A stretch of 64,000 bases of DNA, taken from assembly GCF_032362555.1 (NCBI RefSeq), contig NC_083535.1:4340001-4404000 (forward strand), in the 5' to 3' direction. Source of the DNA: Amyelois transitella. Its lineage: Eukaryota; Arthropoda; Insecta; Lepidoptera; Pyralidae. The position numbers and the translations under genes were made by a program. Shown one piece after another: positions 1 through 12,009 of the stretch (positions within the stretch are counted from its first letter, which is position 1; every line of letters starts with the position of its first letter). Under the pieces are notes generated by a model. It did no database searches. It saw nothing but the letters and a program-made list of their open reading frames with translations, and was not told the DNA's origin.

Positions 1-61
1 AAATTAGCTTTGATTGTGGGTAGTCAGTCATTAATCAATCATATTATCTGTACCTAATATA

Positions 62-262
62 CATTAAGCTGACCCGTATTGTATCATGGATACACATCTA
101 GTTGCCTAAATGTGCAGGTTTCCTCACGATGTTTTCCGTCACCGTAAGATCATCTATTAGCACATTAATTAATATGTACACAACTCAGAAAAAGTACATG
201 GCCGAGGTGGGATTTGAACCATATGCATGCCATCCTGTGTTTTTGAAATCGAGCACCTAACC
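62..262 (+). repeat. Dispersed repeat family B fragment
   Basis: The segment runs from a TATTGTATCATGG-like motif through CAGGTTTCCTCACGATGTTT to GGTGGGATTTGAACC. The same ordered motifs recur in this window at 25880-26220 and 58990-59450 on the same strand and at 842-1062 and 39465-39560 on the other. It has no coding potential I can recognise. It looks like an old non-LTR or SINE-like fragment; the class is inference. Confidence 0.6.
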
Positions 263-841
263 GATTGTACCACCGATAAAAGTAAATATTTTCATTTAAA
301 TGAAAAAAAAAGCTAGAATCAAAAAGTATGCGACGTGAATAATGTTGGAAGGAGGTATAAATTTGAAGATGCAGAAAGGAATGTACTTAGTTAAGAAAAT
401 GCCAGGAGTACTAACATTTTCAAAACGTATTATTTATATTTTTCCAATCATTATCTATTAAGTGTAGTGTTTTAATATACAGGTTTTGGTAATGGTACGG
501 AATCCCATTGTTGCGCGAGTCCGACTCGCACTTGCCGGTTTTTACTTATAATGTTATATATATCTACCCAGAGAATTTCATTAAAATCCAATTAGTAGAT
601 TTTGCATGAAAGAGTAACACAAATCATTACAAACTTTTTATTATTACAAATGCGAAAGTTATAATGTAGCTAATTATAAAGATCAAATATCATTATAATG
701 GATAACTGAAGCTTTTATCAAAGAATAATATTAGGGATTTTGCTGAAATTTTACGAATACCGGTGATTATGGTTTATTAAGCATCCATAAAGAATCTGAT
801 ATATTAATTGAGAGCAAAGTTTCCCGGCAAAACATAATGAT

Positions 842-1062
842 ATAGATGAGTGAGCGACGGTGACCGCTTAAAGTGATAGAATTTAAAAGTTTGATCAACA
901 GGTTTAAATCGTAGTCATTTGATTTTCAATCGATTCCCTAACGGTGAGAGAATACATCGTGAGGAAACCTCCGCATTCAGGCAGCTAGACGTGTGACAAT
1001 GATCCAATAAGGTTCCTCTGAAAACTCGTGATAATAGGCCTACCCTGGAATGAGTCCCCCTT
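842..1062 (-). repeat. Dispersed repeat family B fragment
   Basis: Reverse-oriented copy of the family seen at 62-262. The diagnostic stretch is CATCGTGAGGAAACCT, the reverse complement of the motif AGGTTTCCTCACGATG, followed by GCATTCAGGCAGCTAGA. The edges are approximate because the copy is degraded. Confidence 0.55.
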
Positions 1063-1280
1063 CCCCTATTCACATTGGAATTTAGAAATTTTACATAATT
1101 GTTTAAAATTTTTAAGTAAAATGGAATAAATTAATAATGTTTCGGAAAAATGCTTGCATTGTTTTCTCATTAAATGCATCCTATCAATCGGTAGTAAGAT
1201 AATTCAATTTAATATGAAGGTAAACAAATGGAGAAAGTATATAATCATAAGAATAAATAAAAAAAAAGTTATATAACAAA

Positions 1281-1354
1281 GCTACGGCGTAGCCCGTAGA
1301 CGCTACATTCGTAGGCTTTCGTAGCTTCGTAGAGCCCGTAGCGCAGCCTACGAG
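1281..1354. repeat. CGTAG-rich short-motif cluster
   Basis: Within about 74 bases the pentamer CGTAG occurs six times and its complement CTACG twice, spaced 2-8 bases apart. The tract is far more GC-rich than its flanks and is followed by a short TG run near 1378-1390. The spacing is irregular, so this is not a clean tandem repeat. Both orientations occur, so parts can pair with each other. Function is unknown; it could be a decayed element end or a simple-sequence expansion. Confidence 0.6.
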
Positions 1355-2184
1355 AAAGATCAATACTGGGCTGCGTCTGTGTGTGTGTGTATGTACACCG
1401 ATAACTGTTTATCAGTGCGTATCGCCATAACCTTCGTTGGTATTATTCGACTCATATTGATAAATAATATCGATATATTTTTTATTACAACGTGGAATTT
1501 TCGTTCCGAAGTAGAATTAACGCGCTATTCAAAGTACTCGTAACATCAAAAATATAGAAATAGCTACGCTTAAATTTTGCGTCTTTAGTGTTATTACTAT
1601 GAACGTGAAAATATATCAATTAATGTTGACTTGTAACGTCGATCCTTGAAACGTTAGCTTGAAACGAAATTCAGTACTAATAGTTTAAATGTTGAAGACT
1701 AAAAAACGTTTTAAAAAATGTAGGAATCTCGGTACTTTGAATTTTTTTGTTGCGATGCGACCTAGGTACGCGCGGATGGCGAAGCTCTCTTTATCTTGTA
1801 AAATAAAAAGTACTTATTTAAAGTTCTTACTTTCTATTCTATTTTATTGCACGAAATACTTACAACTATCGAATAACATTTTGGTTTGTTTGAAACTACA
1901 AAGTAAATTGATATTAGGTCTAGTAATTTCAGTACATATTTAAATTATTTGTTAATTATTTTATTTTGACCATAGATTAATTTTTGAATAATAAATTTAG
2001 AATTTGGAATAATGTCGTCGATTAGATTACAATTACCTAATCACTTTATCTCTCTTTCTTGAGAAATAAGTCAATCTCGATTAGAAATTCACATTAAGTT
2101 CTAGTACTTTAAATATATACTAGGCTACGTTTAAGATAGCTAAAAAATAGAAAATTAAATTCAGAGACAAGTTGCTAGCTCATC

Positions 2185-2300
2185 AAGCCCAAAAGAAAAA
2201 TTCGAAGTTTAAAAGCATCTCCTTTGATTGACTTTCACAATCTGAGCGGGGAGAGAAGCAGCAGATTTCAAACTAACTTGATAAAGAAGAAGCAGTCGGT
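2185..2300 (+). repeat. Family B 5' part
   Basis: The stretch CCTTTGATTGACTTTCACAA, followed by TCTGAGCGGGGAGAGAAGCA, closely matches 59072-59110 (CCCTTGATTGACTATTACAA, then TCTGCTCAGGAAGAGACC). It is therefore taken as the left part of family B. The edges are approximate. Confidence 0.5.
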
Positions 2301-3659
2301 AGCTATCAGTAACAACAAATCACACCTAAGTATCCTGGCTCTCAGAAACTTAGTAATCAAAGTTAATGATAGTTATCACGAACCCGTAGTATCGCAAAGG
2401 TTTAAATACGTTTTCCAATAATGATTTTATGTCTATGTCGTTCTGCCCCGGCTTTTCACGGTTTTAAATTAATAGGCGGCACTTTTGAAGTGCTCGGTAA
2501 CAGTACAGTATTAATTTAATTTGCATCGAAACCAATTTCCAATTTTGCCTAAATGGAATTTATTTGCACCGTTTTTATCAACAGGTAATAAAAAGCCCTC
2601 ACACGTTTTGTATGGAAATAATAAAACTGTTGGACAGTGGTGCTTATAAAATGAAAATATGCATTTGAAAGTGCAAAAAACATTGGAATCCGTACGGAAA
2701 AGCGGGGATAAAAGGGAAATTTCGAAGAACTGTTAATTCGCCGCGTTCGCTTTGCAGACGATTCCCAAAAAATACACGATGAAGCCACAGCCGCAGGCAT
2801 CGATTACCGTTTTTCAGGGCAGCTCCCGATACCCGGCATTTCGTTCCCAGTTGATCCCGCGACCCGGGTGACCCGGGCACGCCCCTCTTCACTTATTGGG
2901 CGAACCCCCACCCTGAGACGTCTACGCCATTTCTATACGCGTGTCTTGAGATCTTAGCCGAAATTATTGCTTTCTTGAGTCTGGATTTCAGTTTTGGATA
3001 AATGGGTCGTCCCGTCAATCGGACAGTTTGGATTCGCTATATTGCTTTTATTTTTGCTTATAATTTTTTTTTTAGTAAACGATCATCATCATTTTCTTAG
3101 AGTTTCTGTTCTCCCAGGGACTACATCAAAACAAGCCTTAACTTTTCTAGCTTGTGTGTGAGTTAGGCTTAATTATGTATTAAGCAACCTAATCACGATA
3201 TTCACACAAGATCTTTTAGTTTTCATTCATGAAAAAATAAATGTTAATACAATATTCAACGATGCAAAATGGTAGAAAGAGAAAACACGATTTCGAATTA
3301 AAAAGAATCACAGCGTCAGACATTTTGGGGAAAGTCAACATTTTTGTTTGCACGTTTCAGTATTGACATTGTCAGGGACATATTGTGAAACTCACCTCAC
3401 TTCATTTTGAGTATTATTTTAACATTGCACCAAGTTATGTTTAAGTTTGGTTGAATTGCGAATTTTGACAATTTTTGTGGGGCTGTGTGCGTGCTCTGAA
3501 ACAAATGGTCCCGGGAACGATCCCCGATCATTTCATGATGAAAAACGAAATTAACTTCATTGAGCTGTATGTTTATAACATATAAACGTATTGTATTTAT
3601 TATAAAATAAAGTATCGTAAAGAAAGTATTTTATAAAACAAGTCTCTACCCAACAAACA

Positions 3660-4900
3660 TTTAGGCGACGATTAGAGCTTATTTTGTTACTTAGTGGGCT
3701 ACAAAGGCATTACAGTAGCAGCACTTATGACTATTGGCGATAAAGTGGCGTACCAAGTAACGTATATCACTTCTACTTATAATACAGAGTTACAAGCGCG
3801 CCAATTAGGCGAGCTTAAAGGTTATGGATGTATTATGGCAAATCTTAACACTGTTGTACATGCACAGCATTTTGTGTTATAGCTTTAAGTGAATCTTAGA
3901 ACTCTAAGATCTAAATAAGGATAAGAATTAGCTTCTACCTCCAAAAGTGCTATGCAGGTGATAATAAACTCTTTACAAGAACCTAAAGTTGCACAATAGC
4001 GTTAATAAGCGCTACCAGCCTTACAATAGTGTTTATTTAATCTTATATAGAACCAAATGCTTGAAGTTATACAAAACTCTCTTGCATTACCTTAAGTCAA
4101 ATAGGAGTATAATTTTTCGCTATAACAGATCCTCTAGCGTCTATTGTTACTTTTTTGTGACTAAAGGTAAAGTAATAGCGCTTAAGGTCACTACTGTATT
4201 TCTTATATTGACTACTTGTTTTTGACAATGGCGTCGCAACCAAAATAAACAAAAATTGTTGAAAATACGTGGAAAAGTTTTCAGTAAATAGACAACATAC
4301 ATCGGGCGCTCGAATTATTTGCCAATAAATATGTAACATATTCACAGTGTACTTCCCTTCGCAGCAAAAATATGCTTCCTTTCGCACCATACAATATCAC
4401 TTTTTTTTGTTTAATATAAAAATCATTAGTCGTAAACTTATAGCCATTGAAAATAAAATTATTTATTATTAGATCACAAAATTAGTTTAATTATCTTGAA
4501 TAGCGTTCAGACCGTTACAAAACACCTATTTACCTCCCTTTTAGCGCTTGAAAATATAATTAACGCCTTTGTATCTCTACTGTACCGCTTAAGGAGTCAG
4601 TTGACGCTTATTTACCCCTCTTGTATCGCTAAGAGATCCTGTTACCGCTATAATAACTTTCTTATGGCACTGATTGTACCTCTTAGCCAATTACCATAAC
4701 TCTTGTATACCGTCATTATACAACCTTAAGTAATATAAAAATTGTGCCTAATTCGGAGGTAAAGTAGGGTTAGAGCGCGCTTTAACACTAATTTGTTACA
4801 CCCATAAACCACTTTAGAATCTAGTTAGCGCTTTTATAGACTTATTATAAATCTTACTTTAGCGCCTAATTGTTACTTGGGTAACGATATTTTATTGGGG
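3660..4900. repeat. Degenerate GCGCTTA-rich tract
   Basis: Over about 1.2 kb, variants of TTAGCGCTTA, TAGCGCC, TAGCGTTA and ACGCTTATT recur with TTGTTAC and TTTACCTC words between them (examples near 3992, 4007, 4167, 4541, 4609, 4826 and 4860). No fixed period is obvious. Short open frames here are not convincing as genes. It may be a very old minisatellite or a mobile element made of short repeats. Confidence 0.4.
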
Positions 4901-5379
4901 CTAGCTTAATCTTTATTGCATTGTCTCTCATATATTTATTAAATATTTTTTAAGTAAAGCATTGTTTTATGACTCCTTTAAATTCATTCAATCAAATATA
5001 ATTAAGAATAATCAGAATCGTTGATAGATTTTTCTTCAACAGTCAGTAAATATACTTACTTATTGGTGCATGAACGAAATGTTAATAATGGATAGGTCGT
5101 AGCTGAATTTAGAAGTACTAAGTTGAAAGCTACATAAATATAGGCTGTTTATTTGTCTATCAATGTCTGTTAGCAATAACTAACAACCCAATAACTTTAA
5201 AGTATTTTTGTACATTATTGAAAATTATTCGAAGCATGCACCGAAACGTAATGGATTTCAATTTAATTTATCGATATTAAATTGTATGCATAATAAATTC
5301 CCGTGAACATTATTATTATATGCAGTATCAACGTGTGTCTTCTGGTTCTTAACACATTAGTATACTTAGGACCTCTCCA

Positions 5380-5560
5380 AATGTTTCCCATGGAGAGTCG
5401 TAAAAAGCGACTAACGGAATAGTCACATTAATTGAGTGCAAGCTTCCGTGTAGATTGTAAAAGTGAAGCAAAAGAACAACTTAACGTGGCCTTTCAGTCT
5501 ATGAAACTGTTTTTGGCTCTATCTACCCCGTCATGGATAAAGACGTGATATATGTATTTG
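5380..5560 (+). repeat. Repeat family A fragment (TATG-tailed type)
   Basis: The segment contains TCCCATGGAGAGTCGTAAAA and AAGCGACTAACGGAATAG, then ACGTGGCCTTTCAGTC, CTATCTACCCCGTCATGGAT and AAGACGTGATATATGTAT. This is the same order as the full-length copy at 60942-61206. It is diverged and internally shortened. Confidence 0.65.
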
Positions 5561-6104
5561 AATATTAAACGATAAATTTTGTTCAATCATTTTCAAAATA
5601 TTACCTTTTTCGTAGCTAGACAGTAGTTATAGGAGTATTCTCATCGCATCGTGTAAGCCTTCTTTAGCCCTCTCCAATTATCTATTTAAGACCCACACCT
5701 ACTTATTTTCTTTATCCGTCAATTGGCTTTGTTGGCTAAAACGTTTGCCGGATTTTCCATCCCTTAAAGTTACGCCAACCATTTTGCTTTCTAGAGCACT
5801 TAACTCGCAAGTTTCCGCAACTACCGTAGCGAAAACTTGAACTAAGTATAGCTACCAACTATAAACTTAAAAATAATTTTACGCAGTAGGAATAGGAATT
5901 TTGTTCCTAAATACACACTAAAGTTGATCTTTGGTGGTCGAACGGTTAAGAAGGCCGAATAAAAAAGCGTGATGTACAGTTTTAAGTAATTCTGTGGCCA
6001 TCATGTACAAATTAGTCTTTTCTGAGCTAATTAGTACTTTTGGGGCAACCGATTATCTTGCATTTAGAGAAATTATCAGAGCATTTAGAGAGTTGAGGAT
6101 TTCA

Positions 6105-6250
6105 GTCTATTAAGGAAACTGAAGGTGTAACCGTGACCCGGTTAGGTTCTCCTGTAAAGTCTTCAGTCAAACGGGAGTCGCTTCTTGTAATAACCTGACT
6201 TAACCTATCAAGGTTCATGGTTAAAAGGAACACCCCGAGCTTTTCTCCAG
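6105..6250 (-). repeat. Family B internal fragment
   Basis: The reverse complement gives GAAGCGACTCCCGTTTGAC followed by CAGGAGAACC. This matches 59248-59296 (GAAGCGACTCCCGTCTGACC ... CAGGGGAACC). It is degraded and has no coding potential. Confidence 0.55.
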
Positions 6251-6334
6251 AGACGTGAAAAATAAGCAACGGAAACTAAATGAAGTTTACATTTCAACAA
6301 CGGAATTCTAAACAACCTGGCTTGGAGTGTTCTC

Positions 6335-6380
6335 AGAAAATGCCACGATCTCAGGCTACACTTAGATCGTGGCATTTTCT
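6335..6380. repeat. Perfect 17-bp inverted repeat (hairpin)
   Basis: The arm AGAAAATGCCACGATCT at 6335-6351 is the exact reverse complement of 6364-6380, with a 12-base loop between. It lies about 740 bases upstream of the first visible Lmx1 exon. It could be a small structured RNA, a decayed element end or a chance palindrome. No conserved microRNA seed was recognised. Confidence 0.75.
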
Positions 6381-6782
6381 AAGTAGACGCTTAGCGCTCA
6401 AGTTTTCATACGAAAGTACGTTGGATTCTTCCAATTGATTGATTGTATGTATTTCTACGGTTGATATTTAACTTATGTATTTAAAGAAATCAAATTTTTA
6501 TCTTTTTATCTTTGCATTTCCACGACTAAAACCAATTTCGTTAGTTTTATTTGCATCATATCTTAAACGGTAATTTAATATGATACTCGTATCGTTGAGT
6601 TACTTTCCCATAATACAAGTCTCGAGTTTATATTAGAGCTATTCCTATTCCTTTACTAAATTTATTTTTATATTTTTTTTTAATAGCTATCGAAAGCAAA
6701 AGCCCCTTCCTTATATATAGTAAATTATAAAATAATTTAATCAGACTATTTTAATTGCTGAAAATCGTTGTTAAACCAAGTT

Positions 6783-6848
6783 TGACATTTATTTGTGGAT
6801 GACGTGTTTAATGACGGTCACCAATTAAACACACAAACCACAAATGTC
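6783..6848. repeat. Imperfect inverted repeat upstream of Lmx1
   Basis: GACATTT, TTTGTGG and GTGTTTAAT on the left (6783-6812) are mirrored by ATTAAACAC, CCACAAATGTC on the right (6823-6848). The arms pair over roughly 22 bases with bulges around a 10-base centre. ATTA/TAAT cores, typical of homeodomain sites, sit beside the loop. A regulatory or structural role is speculative. Confidence 0.5.
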
Positions 6849-7120
6849 GATTCAACGCGAAATGTGTTTGCCACAGCGAATTGTATTTTAGAAAATACTA
6901 TGATGCTTTGTTAAAAACCAGTTGAGAAAGTGAACAAATTTTAATGTATCCGATTGCTTTTTTGATTGGAATACAAATGTTTAAAAAATAATTGTAAAAG
7001 CTATAAATTTCACGAATAAATTTTCAGCTACAAGACACGGACGCACAGATTCACATTCAGGTTCTCAATTTTTTTGCACGACCTACCACATGCTACTTAA
7101 CAGAGACTTTTGTTGAACAG

Positions 7121-8593
7121 AGCTGAGCGCCAGCATCAAACGGGAAAAGATCGTGGAAATCTGCGAAGGATGCGGTCAGAAGATTCAAGACAGATATCTG
7201 ATGCGGGTGGGAGAGCTGTCCTGGCATGAACACTGTCTGAGCTGCTGCGTCTGCGGCTGCCCCCTCGCCCACACCTGCTACACGAGAAACGCCAAGCTCT
7301 ACTGCAAACCAGATTATGATAGGTACCTAAACTTTAAATATATATTTCTTGTCATTCAATCCATTGAATGACCAGAAATATAAACTGCAATTTTGATGCT
7401 AGTGCGATTTATATTTGCTGAGCGATTGTGCCAAGCGAATGGCTGAGCGTTGTGATAATTTCCCTCATTATTGCGTGTCTTTATTTCCTTATTGCCCAAC
7501 AGATTATTCGGAGTCAAATGCACAAGGTGCGGCGACAGACTTCTACCCCAAGAAATGGTGATGAGAGCCCAGCAGTACGTCTTCCACATACAATGCTTCG
7601 TGTGCGTGATGTGTTGCCAACCTCTTCAGAAAGGAGAGCAATACGTGATCAGAGCTGGCCAGATATTTTGCAGACAGGATTTTGAGAAAGAAATGTATCT
7701 GATGCAGCATGCTGAGGACGATATGATCATTGATGACTCAGAGCGTCCTCGGGATGGACGACGAGGTCCAAAACGCCCTCGCACAATACTGACCTCAGCA
7801 CAACGAAGGCAGTTCAAAGCTTCTTTTGAAGTCAGCCCAAAGCCATGTCGCAAGGTGAGAGAAGCGCTTGCAAAAGATACCGGTTTGAGCGTCAGGGTCG
7901 TTCAAGTCTGGTTCCAAAATCAGCGAGCTAAGATGAAAAAAATACAGCGCAAGGCCAAACAAGAAGGAGACAAGAACACGGAGAAGGAAAAGGACAAAGA
8001 TGAGAAGAGTATAAAACAAGAGTCGCCGTCCAGCGAGCATGGCAACTATTTGGGATTGGACGGTTCATACTCCGCATCGAGCCAGCCTCTCAATCCAAAT
8101 CTGCCATATTCCCCCGATGGTAAGTTAACACTAAGTACAATTGCAACACAATTGTCGAGGTCAAAGACACTGGTTGCGTAAAATTATTTGATTTATGAAT
8201 TTTTACCCAGAAAATTTCTAGAGTAATATTAAAGGGACAATATCTCATCAAATTTATATTCTTTATATAATCTTCACCATTCTTTCGTGTTCTGTCTTTG
8301 CAATTAGTTTTAGACAGATCTGCAATGATTTATATTTTATTTCAGACTATCCAGCCCATTCCGGAGACAGCTTCTGCAGTTCAGATATATCTCTAGACGG
8401 CAGCAATTTTGACCAATTGGACGAGGGTGCGTCCGATACGATGAGCCTTCAAAATCTGGAGGTTCAACATCACCCACACCAGCACGGAGGCCACCAGGGT
8501 CACGAACCCCTGAACCTTGGTACCGGAGCCGTGGTCAATCCAATAGATAAACTGTACCTAATGCAGAATTCCTACTTCAGTACGGATCATTGA
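7121..8593 (+). CDS. Lmx1: LIM-homeodomain factor, Lmx1 class (3' exons)
   Basis: Three coding exons are visible: 7121-7322, 7503-8119 and 8346-8593, stop TGA at 8591-8593. Donors and acceptors are GT-AG and the phases agree (AG|A codon, then G|AC). They encode about 354 residues of a nuclear transcription factor. LIM domain 1 starts [16 protein letters not shown] and ends YCKPDY; LIM domain 2 runs from CTRCGDRL to FCRQDF, with zinc-binding Cys/His in place. The homeodomain begins [20 protein letters not shown] and its third helix reads [15 protein letters not shown]. After a Lys/Glu-rich linker the protein ends [18 protein letters not shown], close to the vertebrate LMX1 tail as I recall it. 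Lmx1 proteins specify neurons such as monoaminergic types in animals. The exon before 7121 (phase 1 end, with the start codon) was not found; a stop at 7114-7116 shows that 7121 must follow an acceptor. Insects may have two Lmx1 paralogues, and which one this is cannot be told. Confidence 0.95.
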
Positions 8594-8805
8594 TTTTCTG
8601 GCAGCCGTGGTGCTGGCCGAAGATCGAGGGCTGGCCAACGGCTGCGCCACCCGTCGGCTATGGATCTCTGCATCAAGTCCACCGCCACGGTTACCAACAT
8701 CACGCCATCGTTCACTGATACTAATGCGCTCATGACTTCAGCATTGAACCTCAAATATTATGATGAACATTACTAAAAGTTTTTAAAATATTTACAATTC
8801 AAAAC

Positions 8806-8811
8806 AATAAA
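8806..8811 (+). terminator. Candidate poly(A) signal of Lmx1
   Basis: An AATAAA hexamer lies about 215 bases after the Lmx1 stop codon, in AT-rich sequence. Other AATAAA words follow further downstream (for example near 9118), so the site used is not certain. Confidence 0.4.
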
Positions 8812-10827
8812 ATATTCCTATCGGACCATCTAAAAGTTCTATCAGTGAGAAAAATAGTTGATTCGTTTTAATAGTGTAGTTGGTCTGAGTGGAAGGACTG
8901 AAGAATCATTAGAAATCCTTAGACATTGAAGTATGCATAAAGAAAACGTGGTTTATTTAAAGACCAATACGTATATTTACTGGTCTGAATCACATTACAA
9001 CCACGATTTTTAAACGAAACTAACATAGCTTAAGAAACTACGTTACCCTTTTAAGAAATTCCGGCTATTTTCACTGTAGGCATCTTAGAATTGTTTGCTT
9101 TTTTTTCTTACAAGATGAATAAAACCTTGGGTACCAGTCAATACTCAGAATTATTGACTAAGTACATTTGGGTAGATGGTTTACACAAGATTAACAGCGT
9201 AAACAAAAAAAAAATTAACTTTAGTAACCAAAAAAAGAAATACTTTTTTGACAGATGTAAATAAGAATAAGTAGCTTGATATGTAAAATGTAAATATTGT
9301 ACATAACATATAAGATAATATTTAAATTATACAGTAAATGTTGAATACTTGTGGCTTCTGTGGCTATAAATATATTAAACCTAGAATAGCCGCAAGATAA
9401 TGATTTATAGTAGGAATATTACCTATGTGAAGATTTTTTGTCTACTTCTATAGTTGAGCACATAAACATTTATTTATTTAGTGCTCTAGGTAAGCAAGTA
9501 ATAATTGTACAAAAAATATAAATTACCGTGAAAAAGCTCATGCTGCAAGCATAAATTGTTGTAGGTAGATATACGAAAAGTTTAGTAGAACATTTTTCGT
9601 TTATTTACTGCAATTAATATATTATATTCTAGTCAATATCTAATAGTCTACATCTCTTTCCTTCGAAGGTACGGTTTGTGTAAGTAGCTATGTAAATAAA
9701 TTAACTAAAATGTAAAATAAACAATATCACACCAATTTCTCTTAAGTTCGAAAGTAATTATGTATATGAGAAGGGACGAGACTGTTTCGTTAGATTATAT
9801 TTGATAGGAAGGAGAGACAGAAAGATGTGAAATTAGATTTCAGAGTGTACTGTTGCCAAATATCTTTAAGTTTGATAAGAAAACACTCGACACTGCCATG
9901 GTTTCTGTGGTTAAGGGAAGGAAAAAGAAAAGAACTAGTCTAGAATTTTGTATGTTTTTTTCTGTTCTTTATATCGTCACTTTATTCTTTAGGTATCTGG
10001 GTTTAACTGAATGTTCAGTAAAACATTTAGAAAAATAAATTGAATAGGTAGCCGGTGATTGTATAAGAATAACGAAGTAAAATATATCCTCAGTTAATGT
10101 GTCAATAGTGGGCATTTTGTATCCAACGCCTATAAATAATTTGTTCACCAATAACCTATAAAGAAATTCAAATTTAAAAGTCATACATAACCACATCTTA
10201 ATTTTATCCCTGACGAAAGAGACATGTCAAGTAGTCTCGCAAAGCCTTGAAGTCATGTCGAGCTGGATAGTTCAAAATGGAAAAGAAGAAATTGATTTAG
10301 AAAATTCGAAACAAAATAAGCTGCAGCCAATATTATATATGTAAACCTAATAAGAATTCACCAAAAAATTAAAGTATTTTTGAGGTCTGTTTTCGGAGAA
10401 AAATAGCTGCTAAGGTAGCTTTCGACCTTCTGAAGTAGAAAGATACTTAGATATCTGGAATCTAAGTAGGAAAAATGGCCACTTTGGTATATTGCCTGGA
10501 AATTCTGTATAACAATTCTAGTCAAACGCTCGTGAATAATTTTTATCAATTACGTGTAGATGTGTAATTAGGTACCTTATACATGCTTAGAAATGTAATT
10601 TTATAAATCGATGTACATGTAAATTAAAAAGAATATTGACATTATTGTGTATTTTTACCCTATCTCTTCGACGATGGAAAATTAATAATAATCTAGTTTA
10701 CCTATCGGACTATAGAAATCGGAATAATACAAGCCAATAGAAATGCCAATATTGTATTTAAAAATATCGATAGGCATCACATGCACGCACGTGTTTTGCG
10801 TAGTTAGTTAGCTCTGCTGTTAAAGTG

Positions 10828-11098
10828 GTGGCGTGTGGTTTCCGGCACTTTGGAATAGGACTACTTAACCTCTTTCCCATGGATGTCGTAAAAGGCAACA
10901 GAGGAAATAGGCGCACATAATGTAGTCCAAACTTCAACACTGGCCTGGTAACGTGGGAAAACATAGTTGAGCTAGCTGTTTCTCTTCCCATGTGATTTTA
11001 AGAGTCAATTAAAGGAAGAAGAAATAAACTAGGGATTTTTTTTACCCCATTTAGCTGAACGGGGCTTAAAGGCGGAATAAAGACGTGATTATAAGTAT
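10828..11098 (+). repeat. Repeat family A copy, diverged
   Basis: It begins GCGTGTGGTTTCCGGCACTT and contains TTTCCCATGGATGTCGTAAA. It ends near GACGTGATTATAAGTATGTA. The order matches the full-length copy at 60942-61206, although the middle is rearranged. It is directly followed by a LINE-3'-end-like stretch (ATAAACCTATTTATTGCAC). Confidence 0.65.
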
Positions 11099-12009
11099 GT
11101 ATATAGATAGATAAACCTATTTATTGCACTATAAAAGTACAACATACAAAACAGCACCAAACAGCTAAAATGTATACAAATGTCAAAAAAATATACGCAA
11201 TACAAAAATTTTATACCCTCAACCGCCAGTTGCGACGTCACATTTCCAGAATAGGAATAATAAAATTGGTATAGTAATCACTCATATTCCTAATAATTCT
11301 ATGATTTTTAACCTATTTCTAATAGTCTTACCGGATAAAGGATTCTAATTCTCCGAAGGAGATATTTTCCAGAGATATTTCGGCGAAAAGAAGAGATTAG
11401 GGAACCAGCACATGAAGCGCAATAATTTCAAATGACTGACGATTGAACTTAGGGGCTGCACCTCAGAATAATACTTAGCCACTAGGTATAGTTCTTATTC
11501 AGTTAGCCAGAAGTTCTTTAATAAACGCAAATACCATAATACTTTTTATGTATCCACCCTAACGAAAGCGTGAATAGGAAAGACAACCAAACAATTTTTT
11601 TATCTGTGTAATTTTATATTTGAAAATTAGTAATCCGCACTAATTTGTAAATTAGTGCAATTGTACTGAACAGTGGGTGACATCTATCCGCGAAAGATTA
11701 AAATCAAATAACGTGACAAACAATGCAAGAATTGGGGCTGTTGCGAAATAGTTTTCATGCGAACAACTGTCAACAGATGGCGTCACGCAGGAGTTTTCAA
11801 TTCGTAAATCAAATTATACTATCAAGTTTTTCAAAATTTCATGTTTTATATTTTTACTAGCTGTCAGTTAGGTACTTAAAAATTATTTATATGGCAAAAC
11901 AACTATGTCGTAACACAGATATAGGTAATATATATATATACATATATATATAATATTTAACCCCCAATGTTATCGTGTTCTAGTTTTGTAGCTGCTGTTT
12001 TGTAGTTTG

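Larger units (their letters stand above)
1..7120. other. Gene-free upstream region
   Basis: I could not support any coding exon in this stretch. It is AT-rich with many stops in all frames. It contains fragments of dispersed repeats, a CGTAG cluster, a degenerate GCGCTTA-rich tract and two hairpins, which are listed separately. A GC-richer patch near 2740-2960 has a 30-codon reading frame from an ATG at 2779, but its end does not match the splice phase needed by the first visible Lmx1 exon, so I do not call it. The missing N-terminal exon of Lmx1 may lie here unrecognised or beyond the left edge. Confidence 0.6.

Noticed and set aside
200..262. tRNA-like stretch GGTGGGATTTGAACC
   Set aside because: It resembles a B-box but has no cloverleaf partner sequences, and the same motif is part of the dispersed family B repeat.
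2779..2871. 30-codon frame MKPQPQASITVFQG as the Lmx1 start exon
   Set aside because: The only donor-like site at its end would give the wrong phase for the exon at 7121, and the peptide does not resemble an Lmx1 N-terminus.
3694..3882. 62-codon frame beginning MGYKGITVAA
   Set aside because: It starts at a GTG, lies in the GCGCTTA-rich tract and has no family resemblance.
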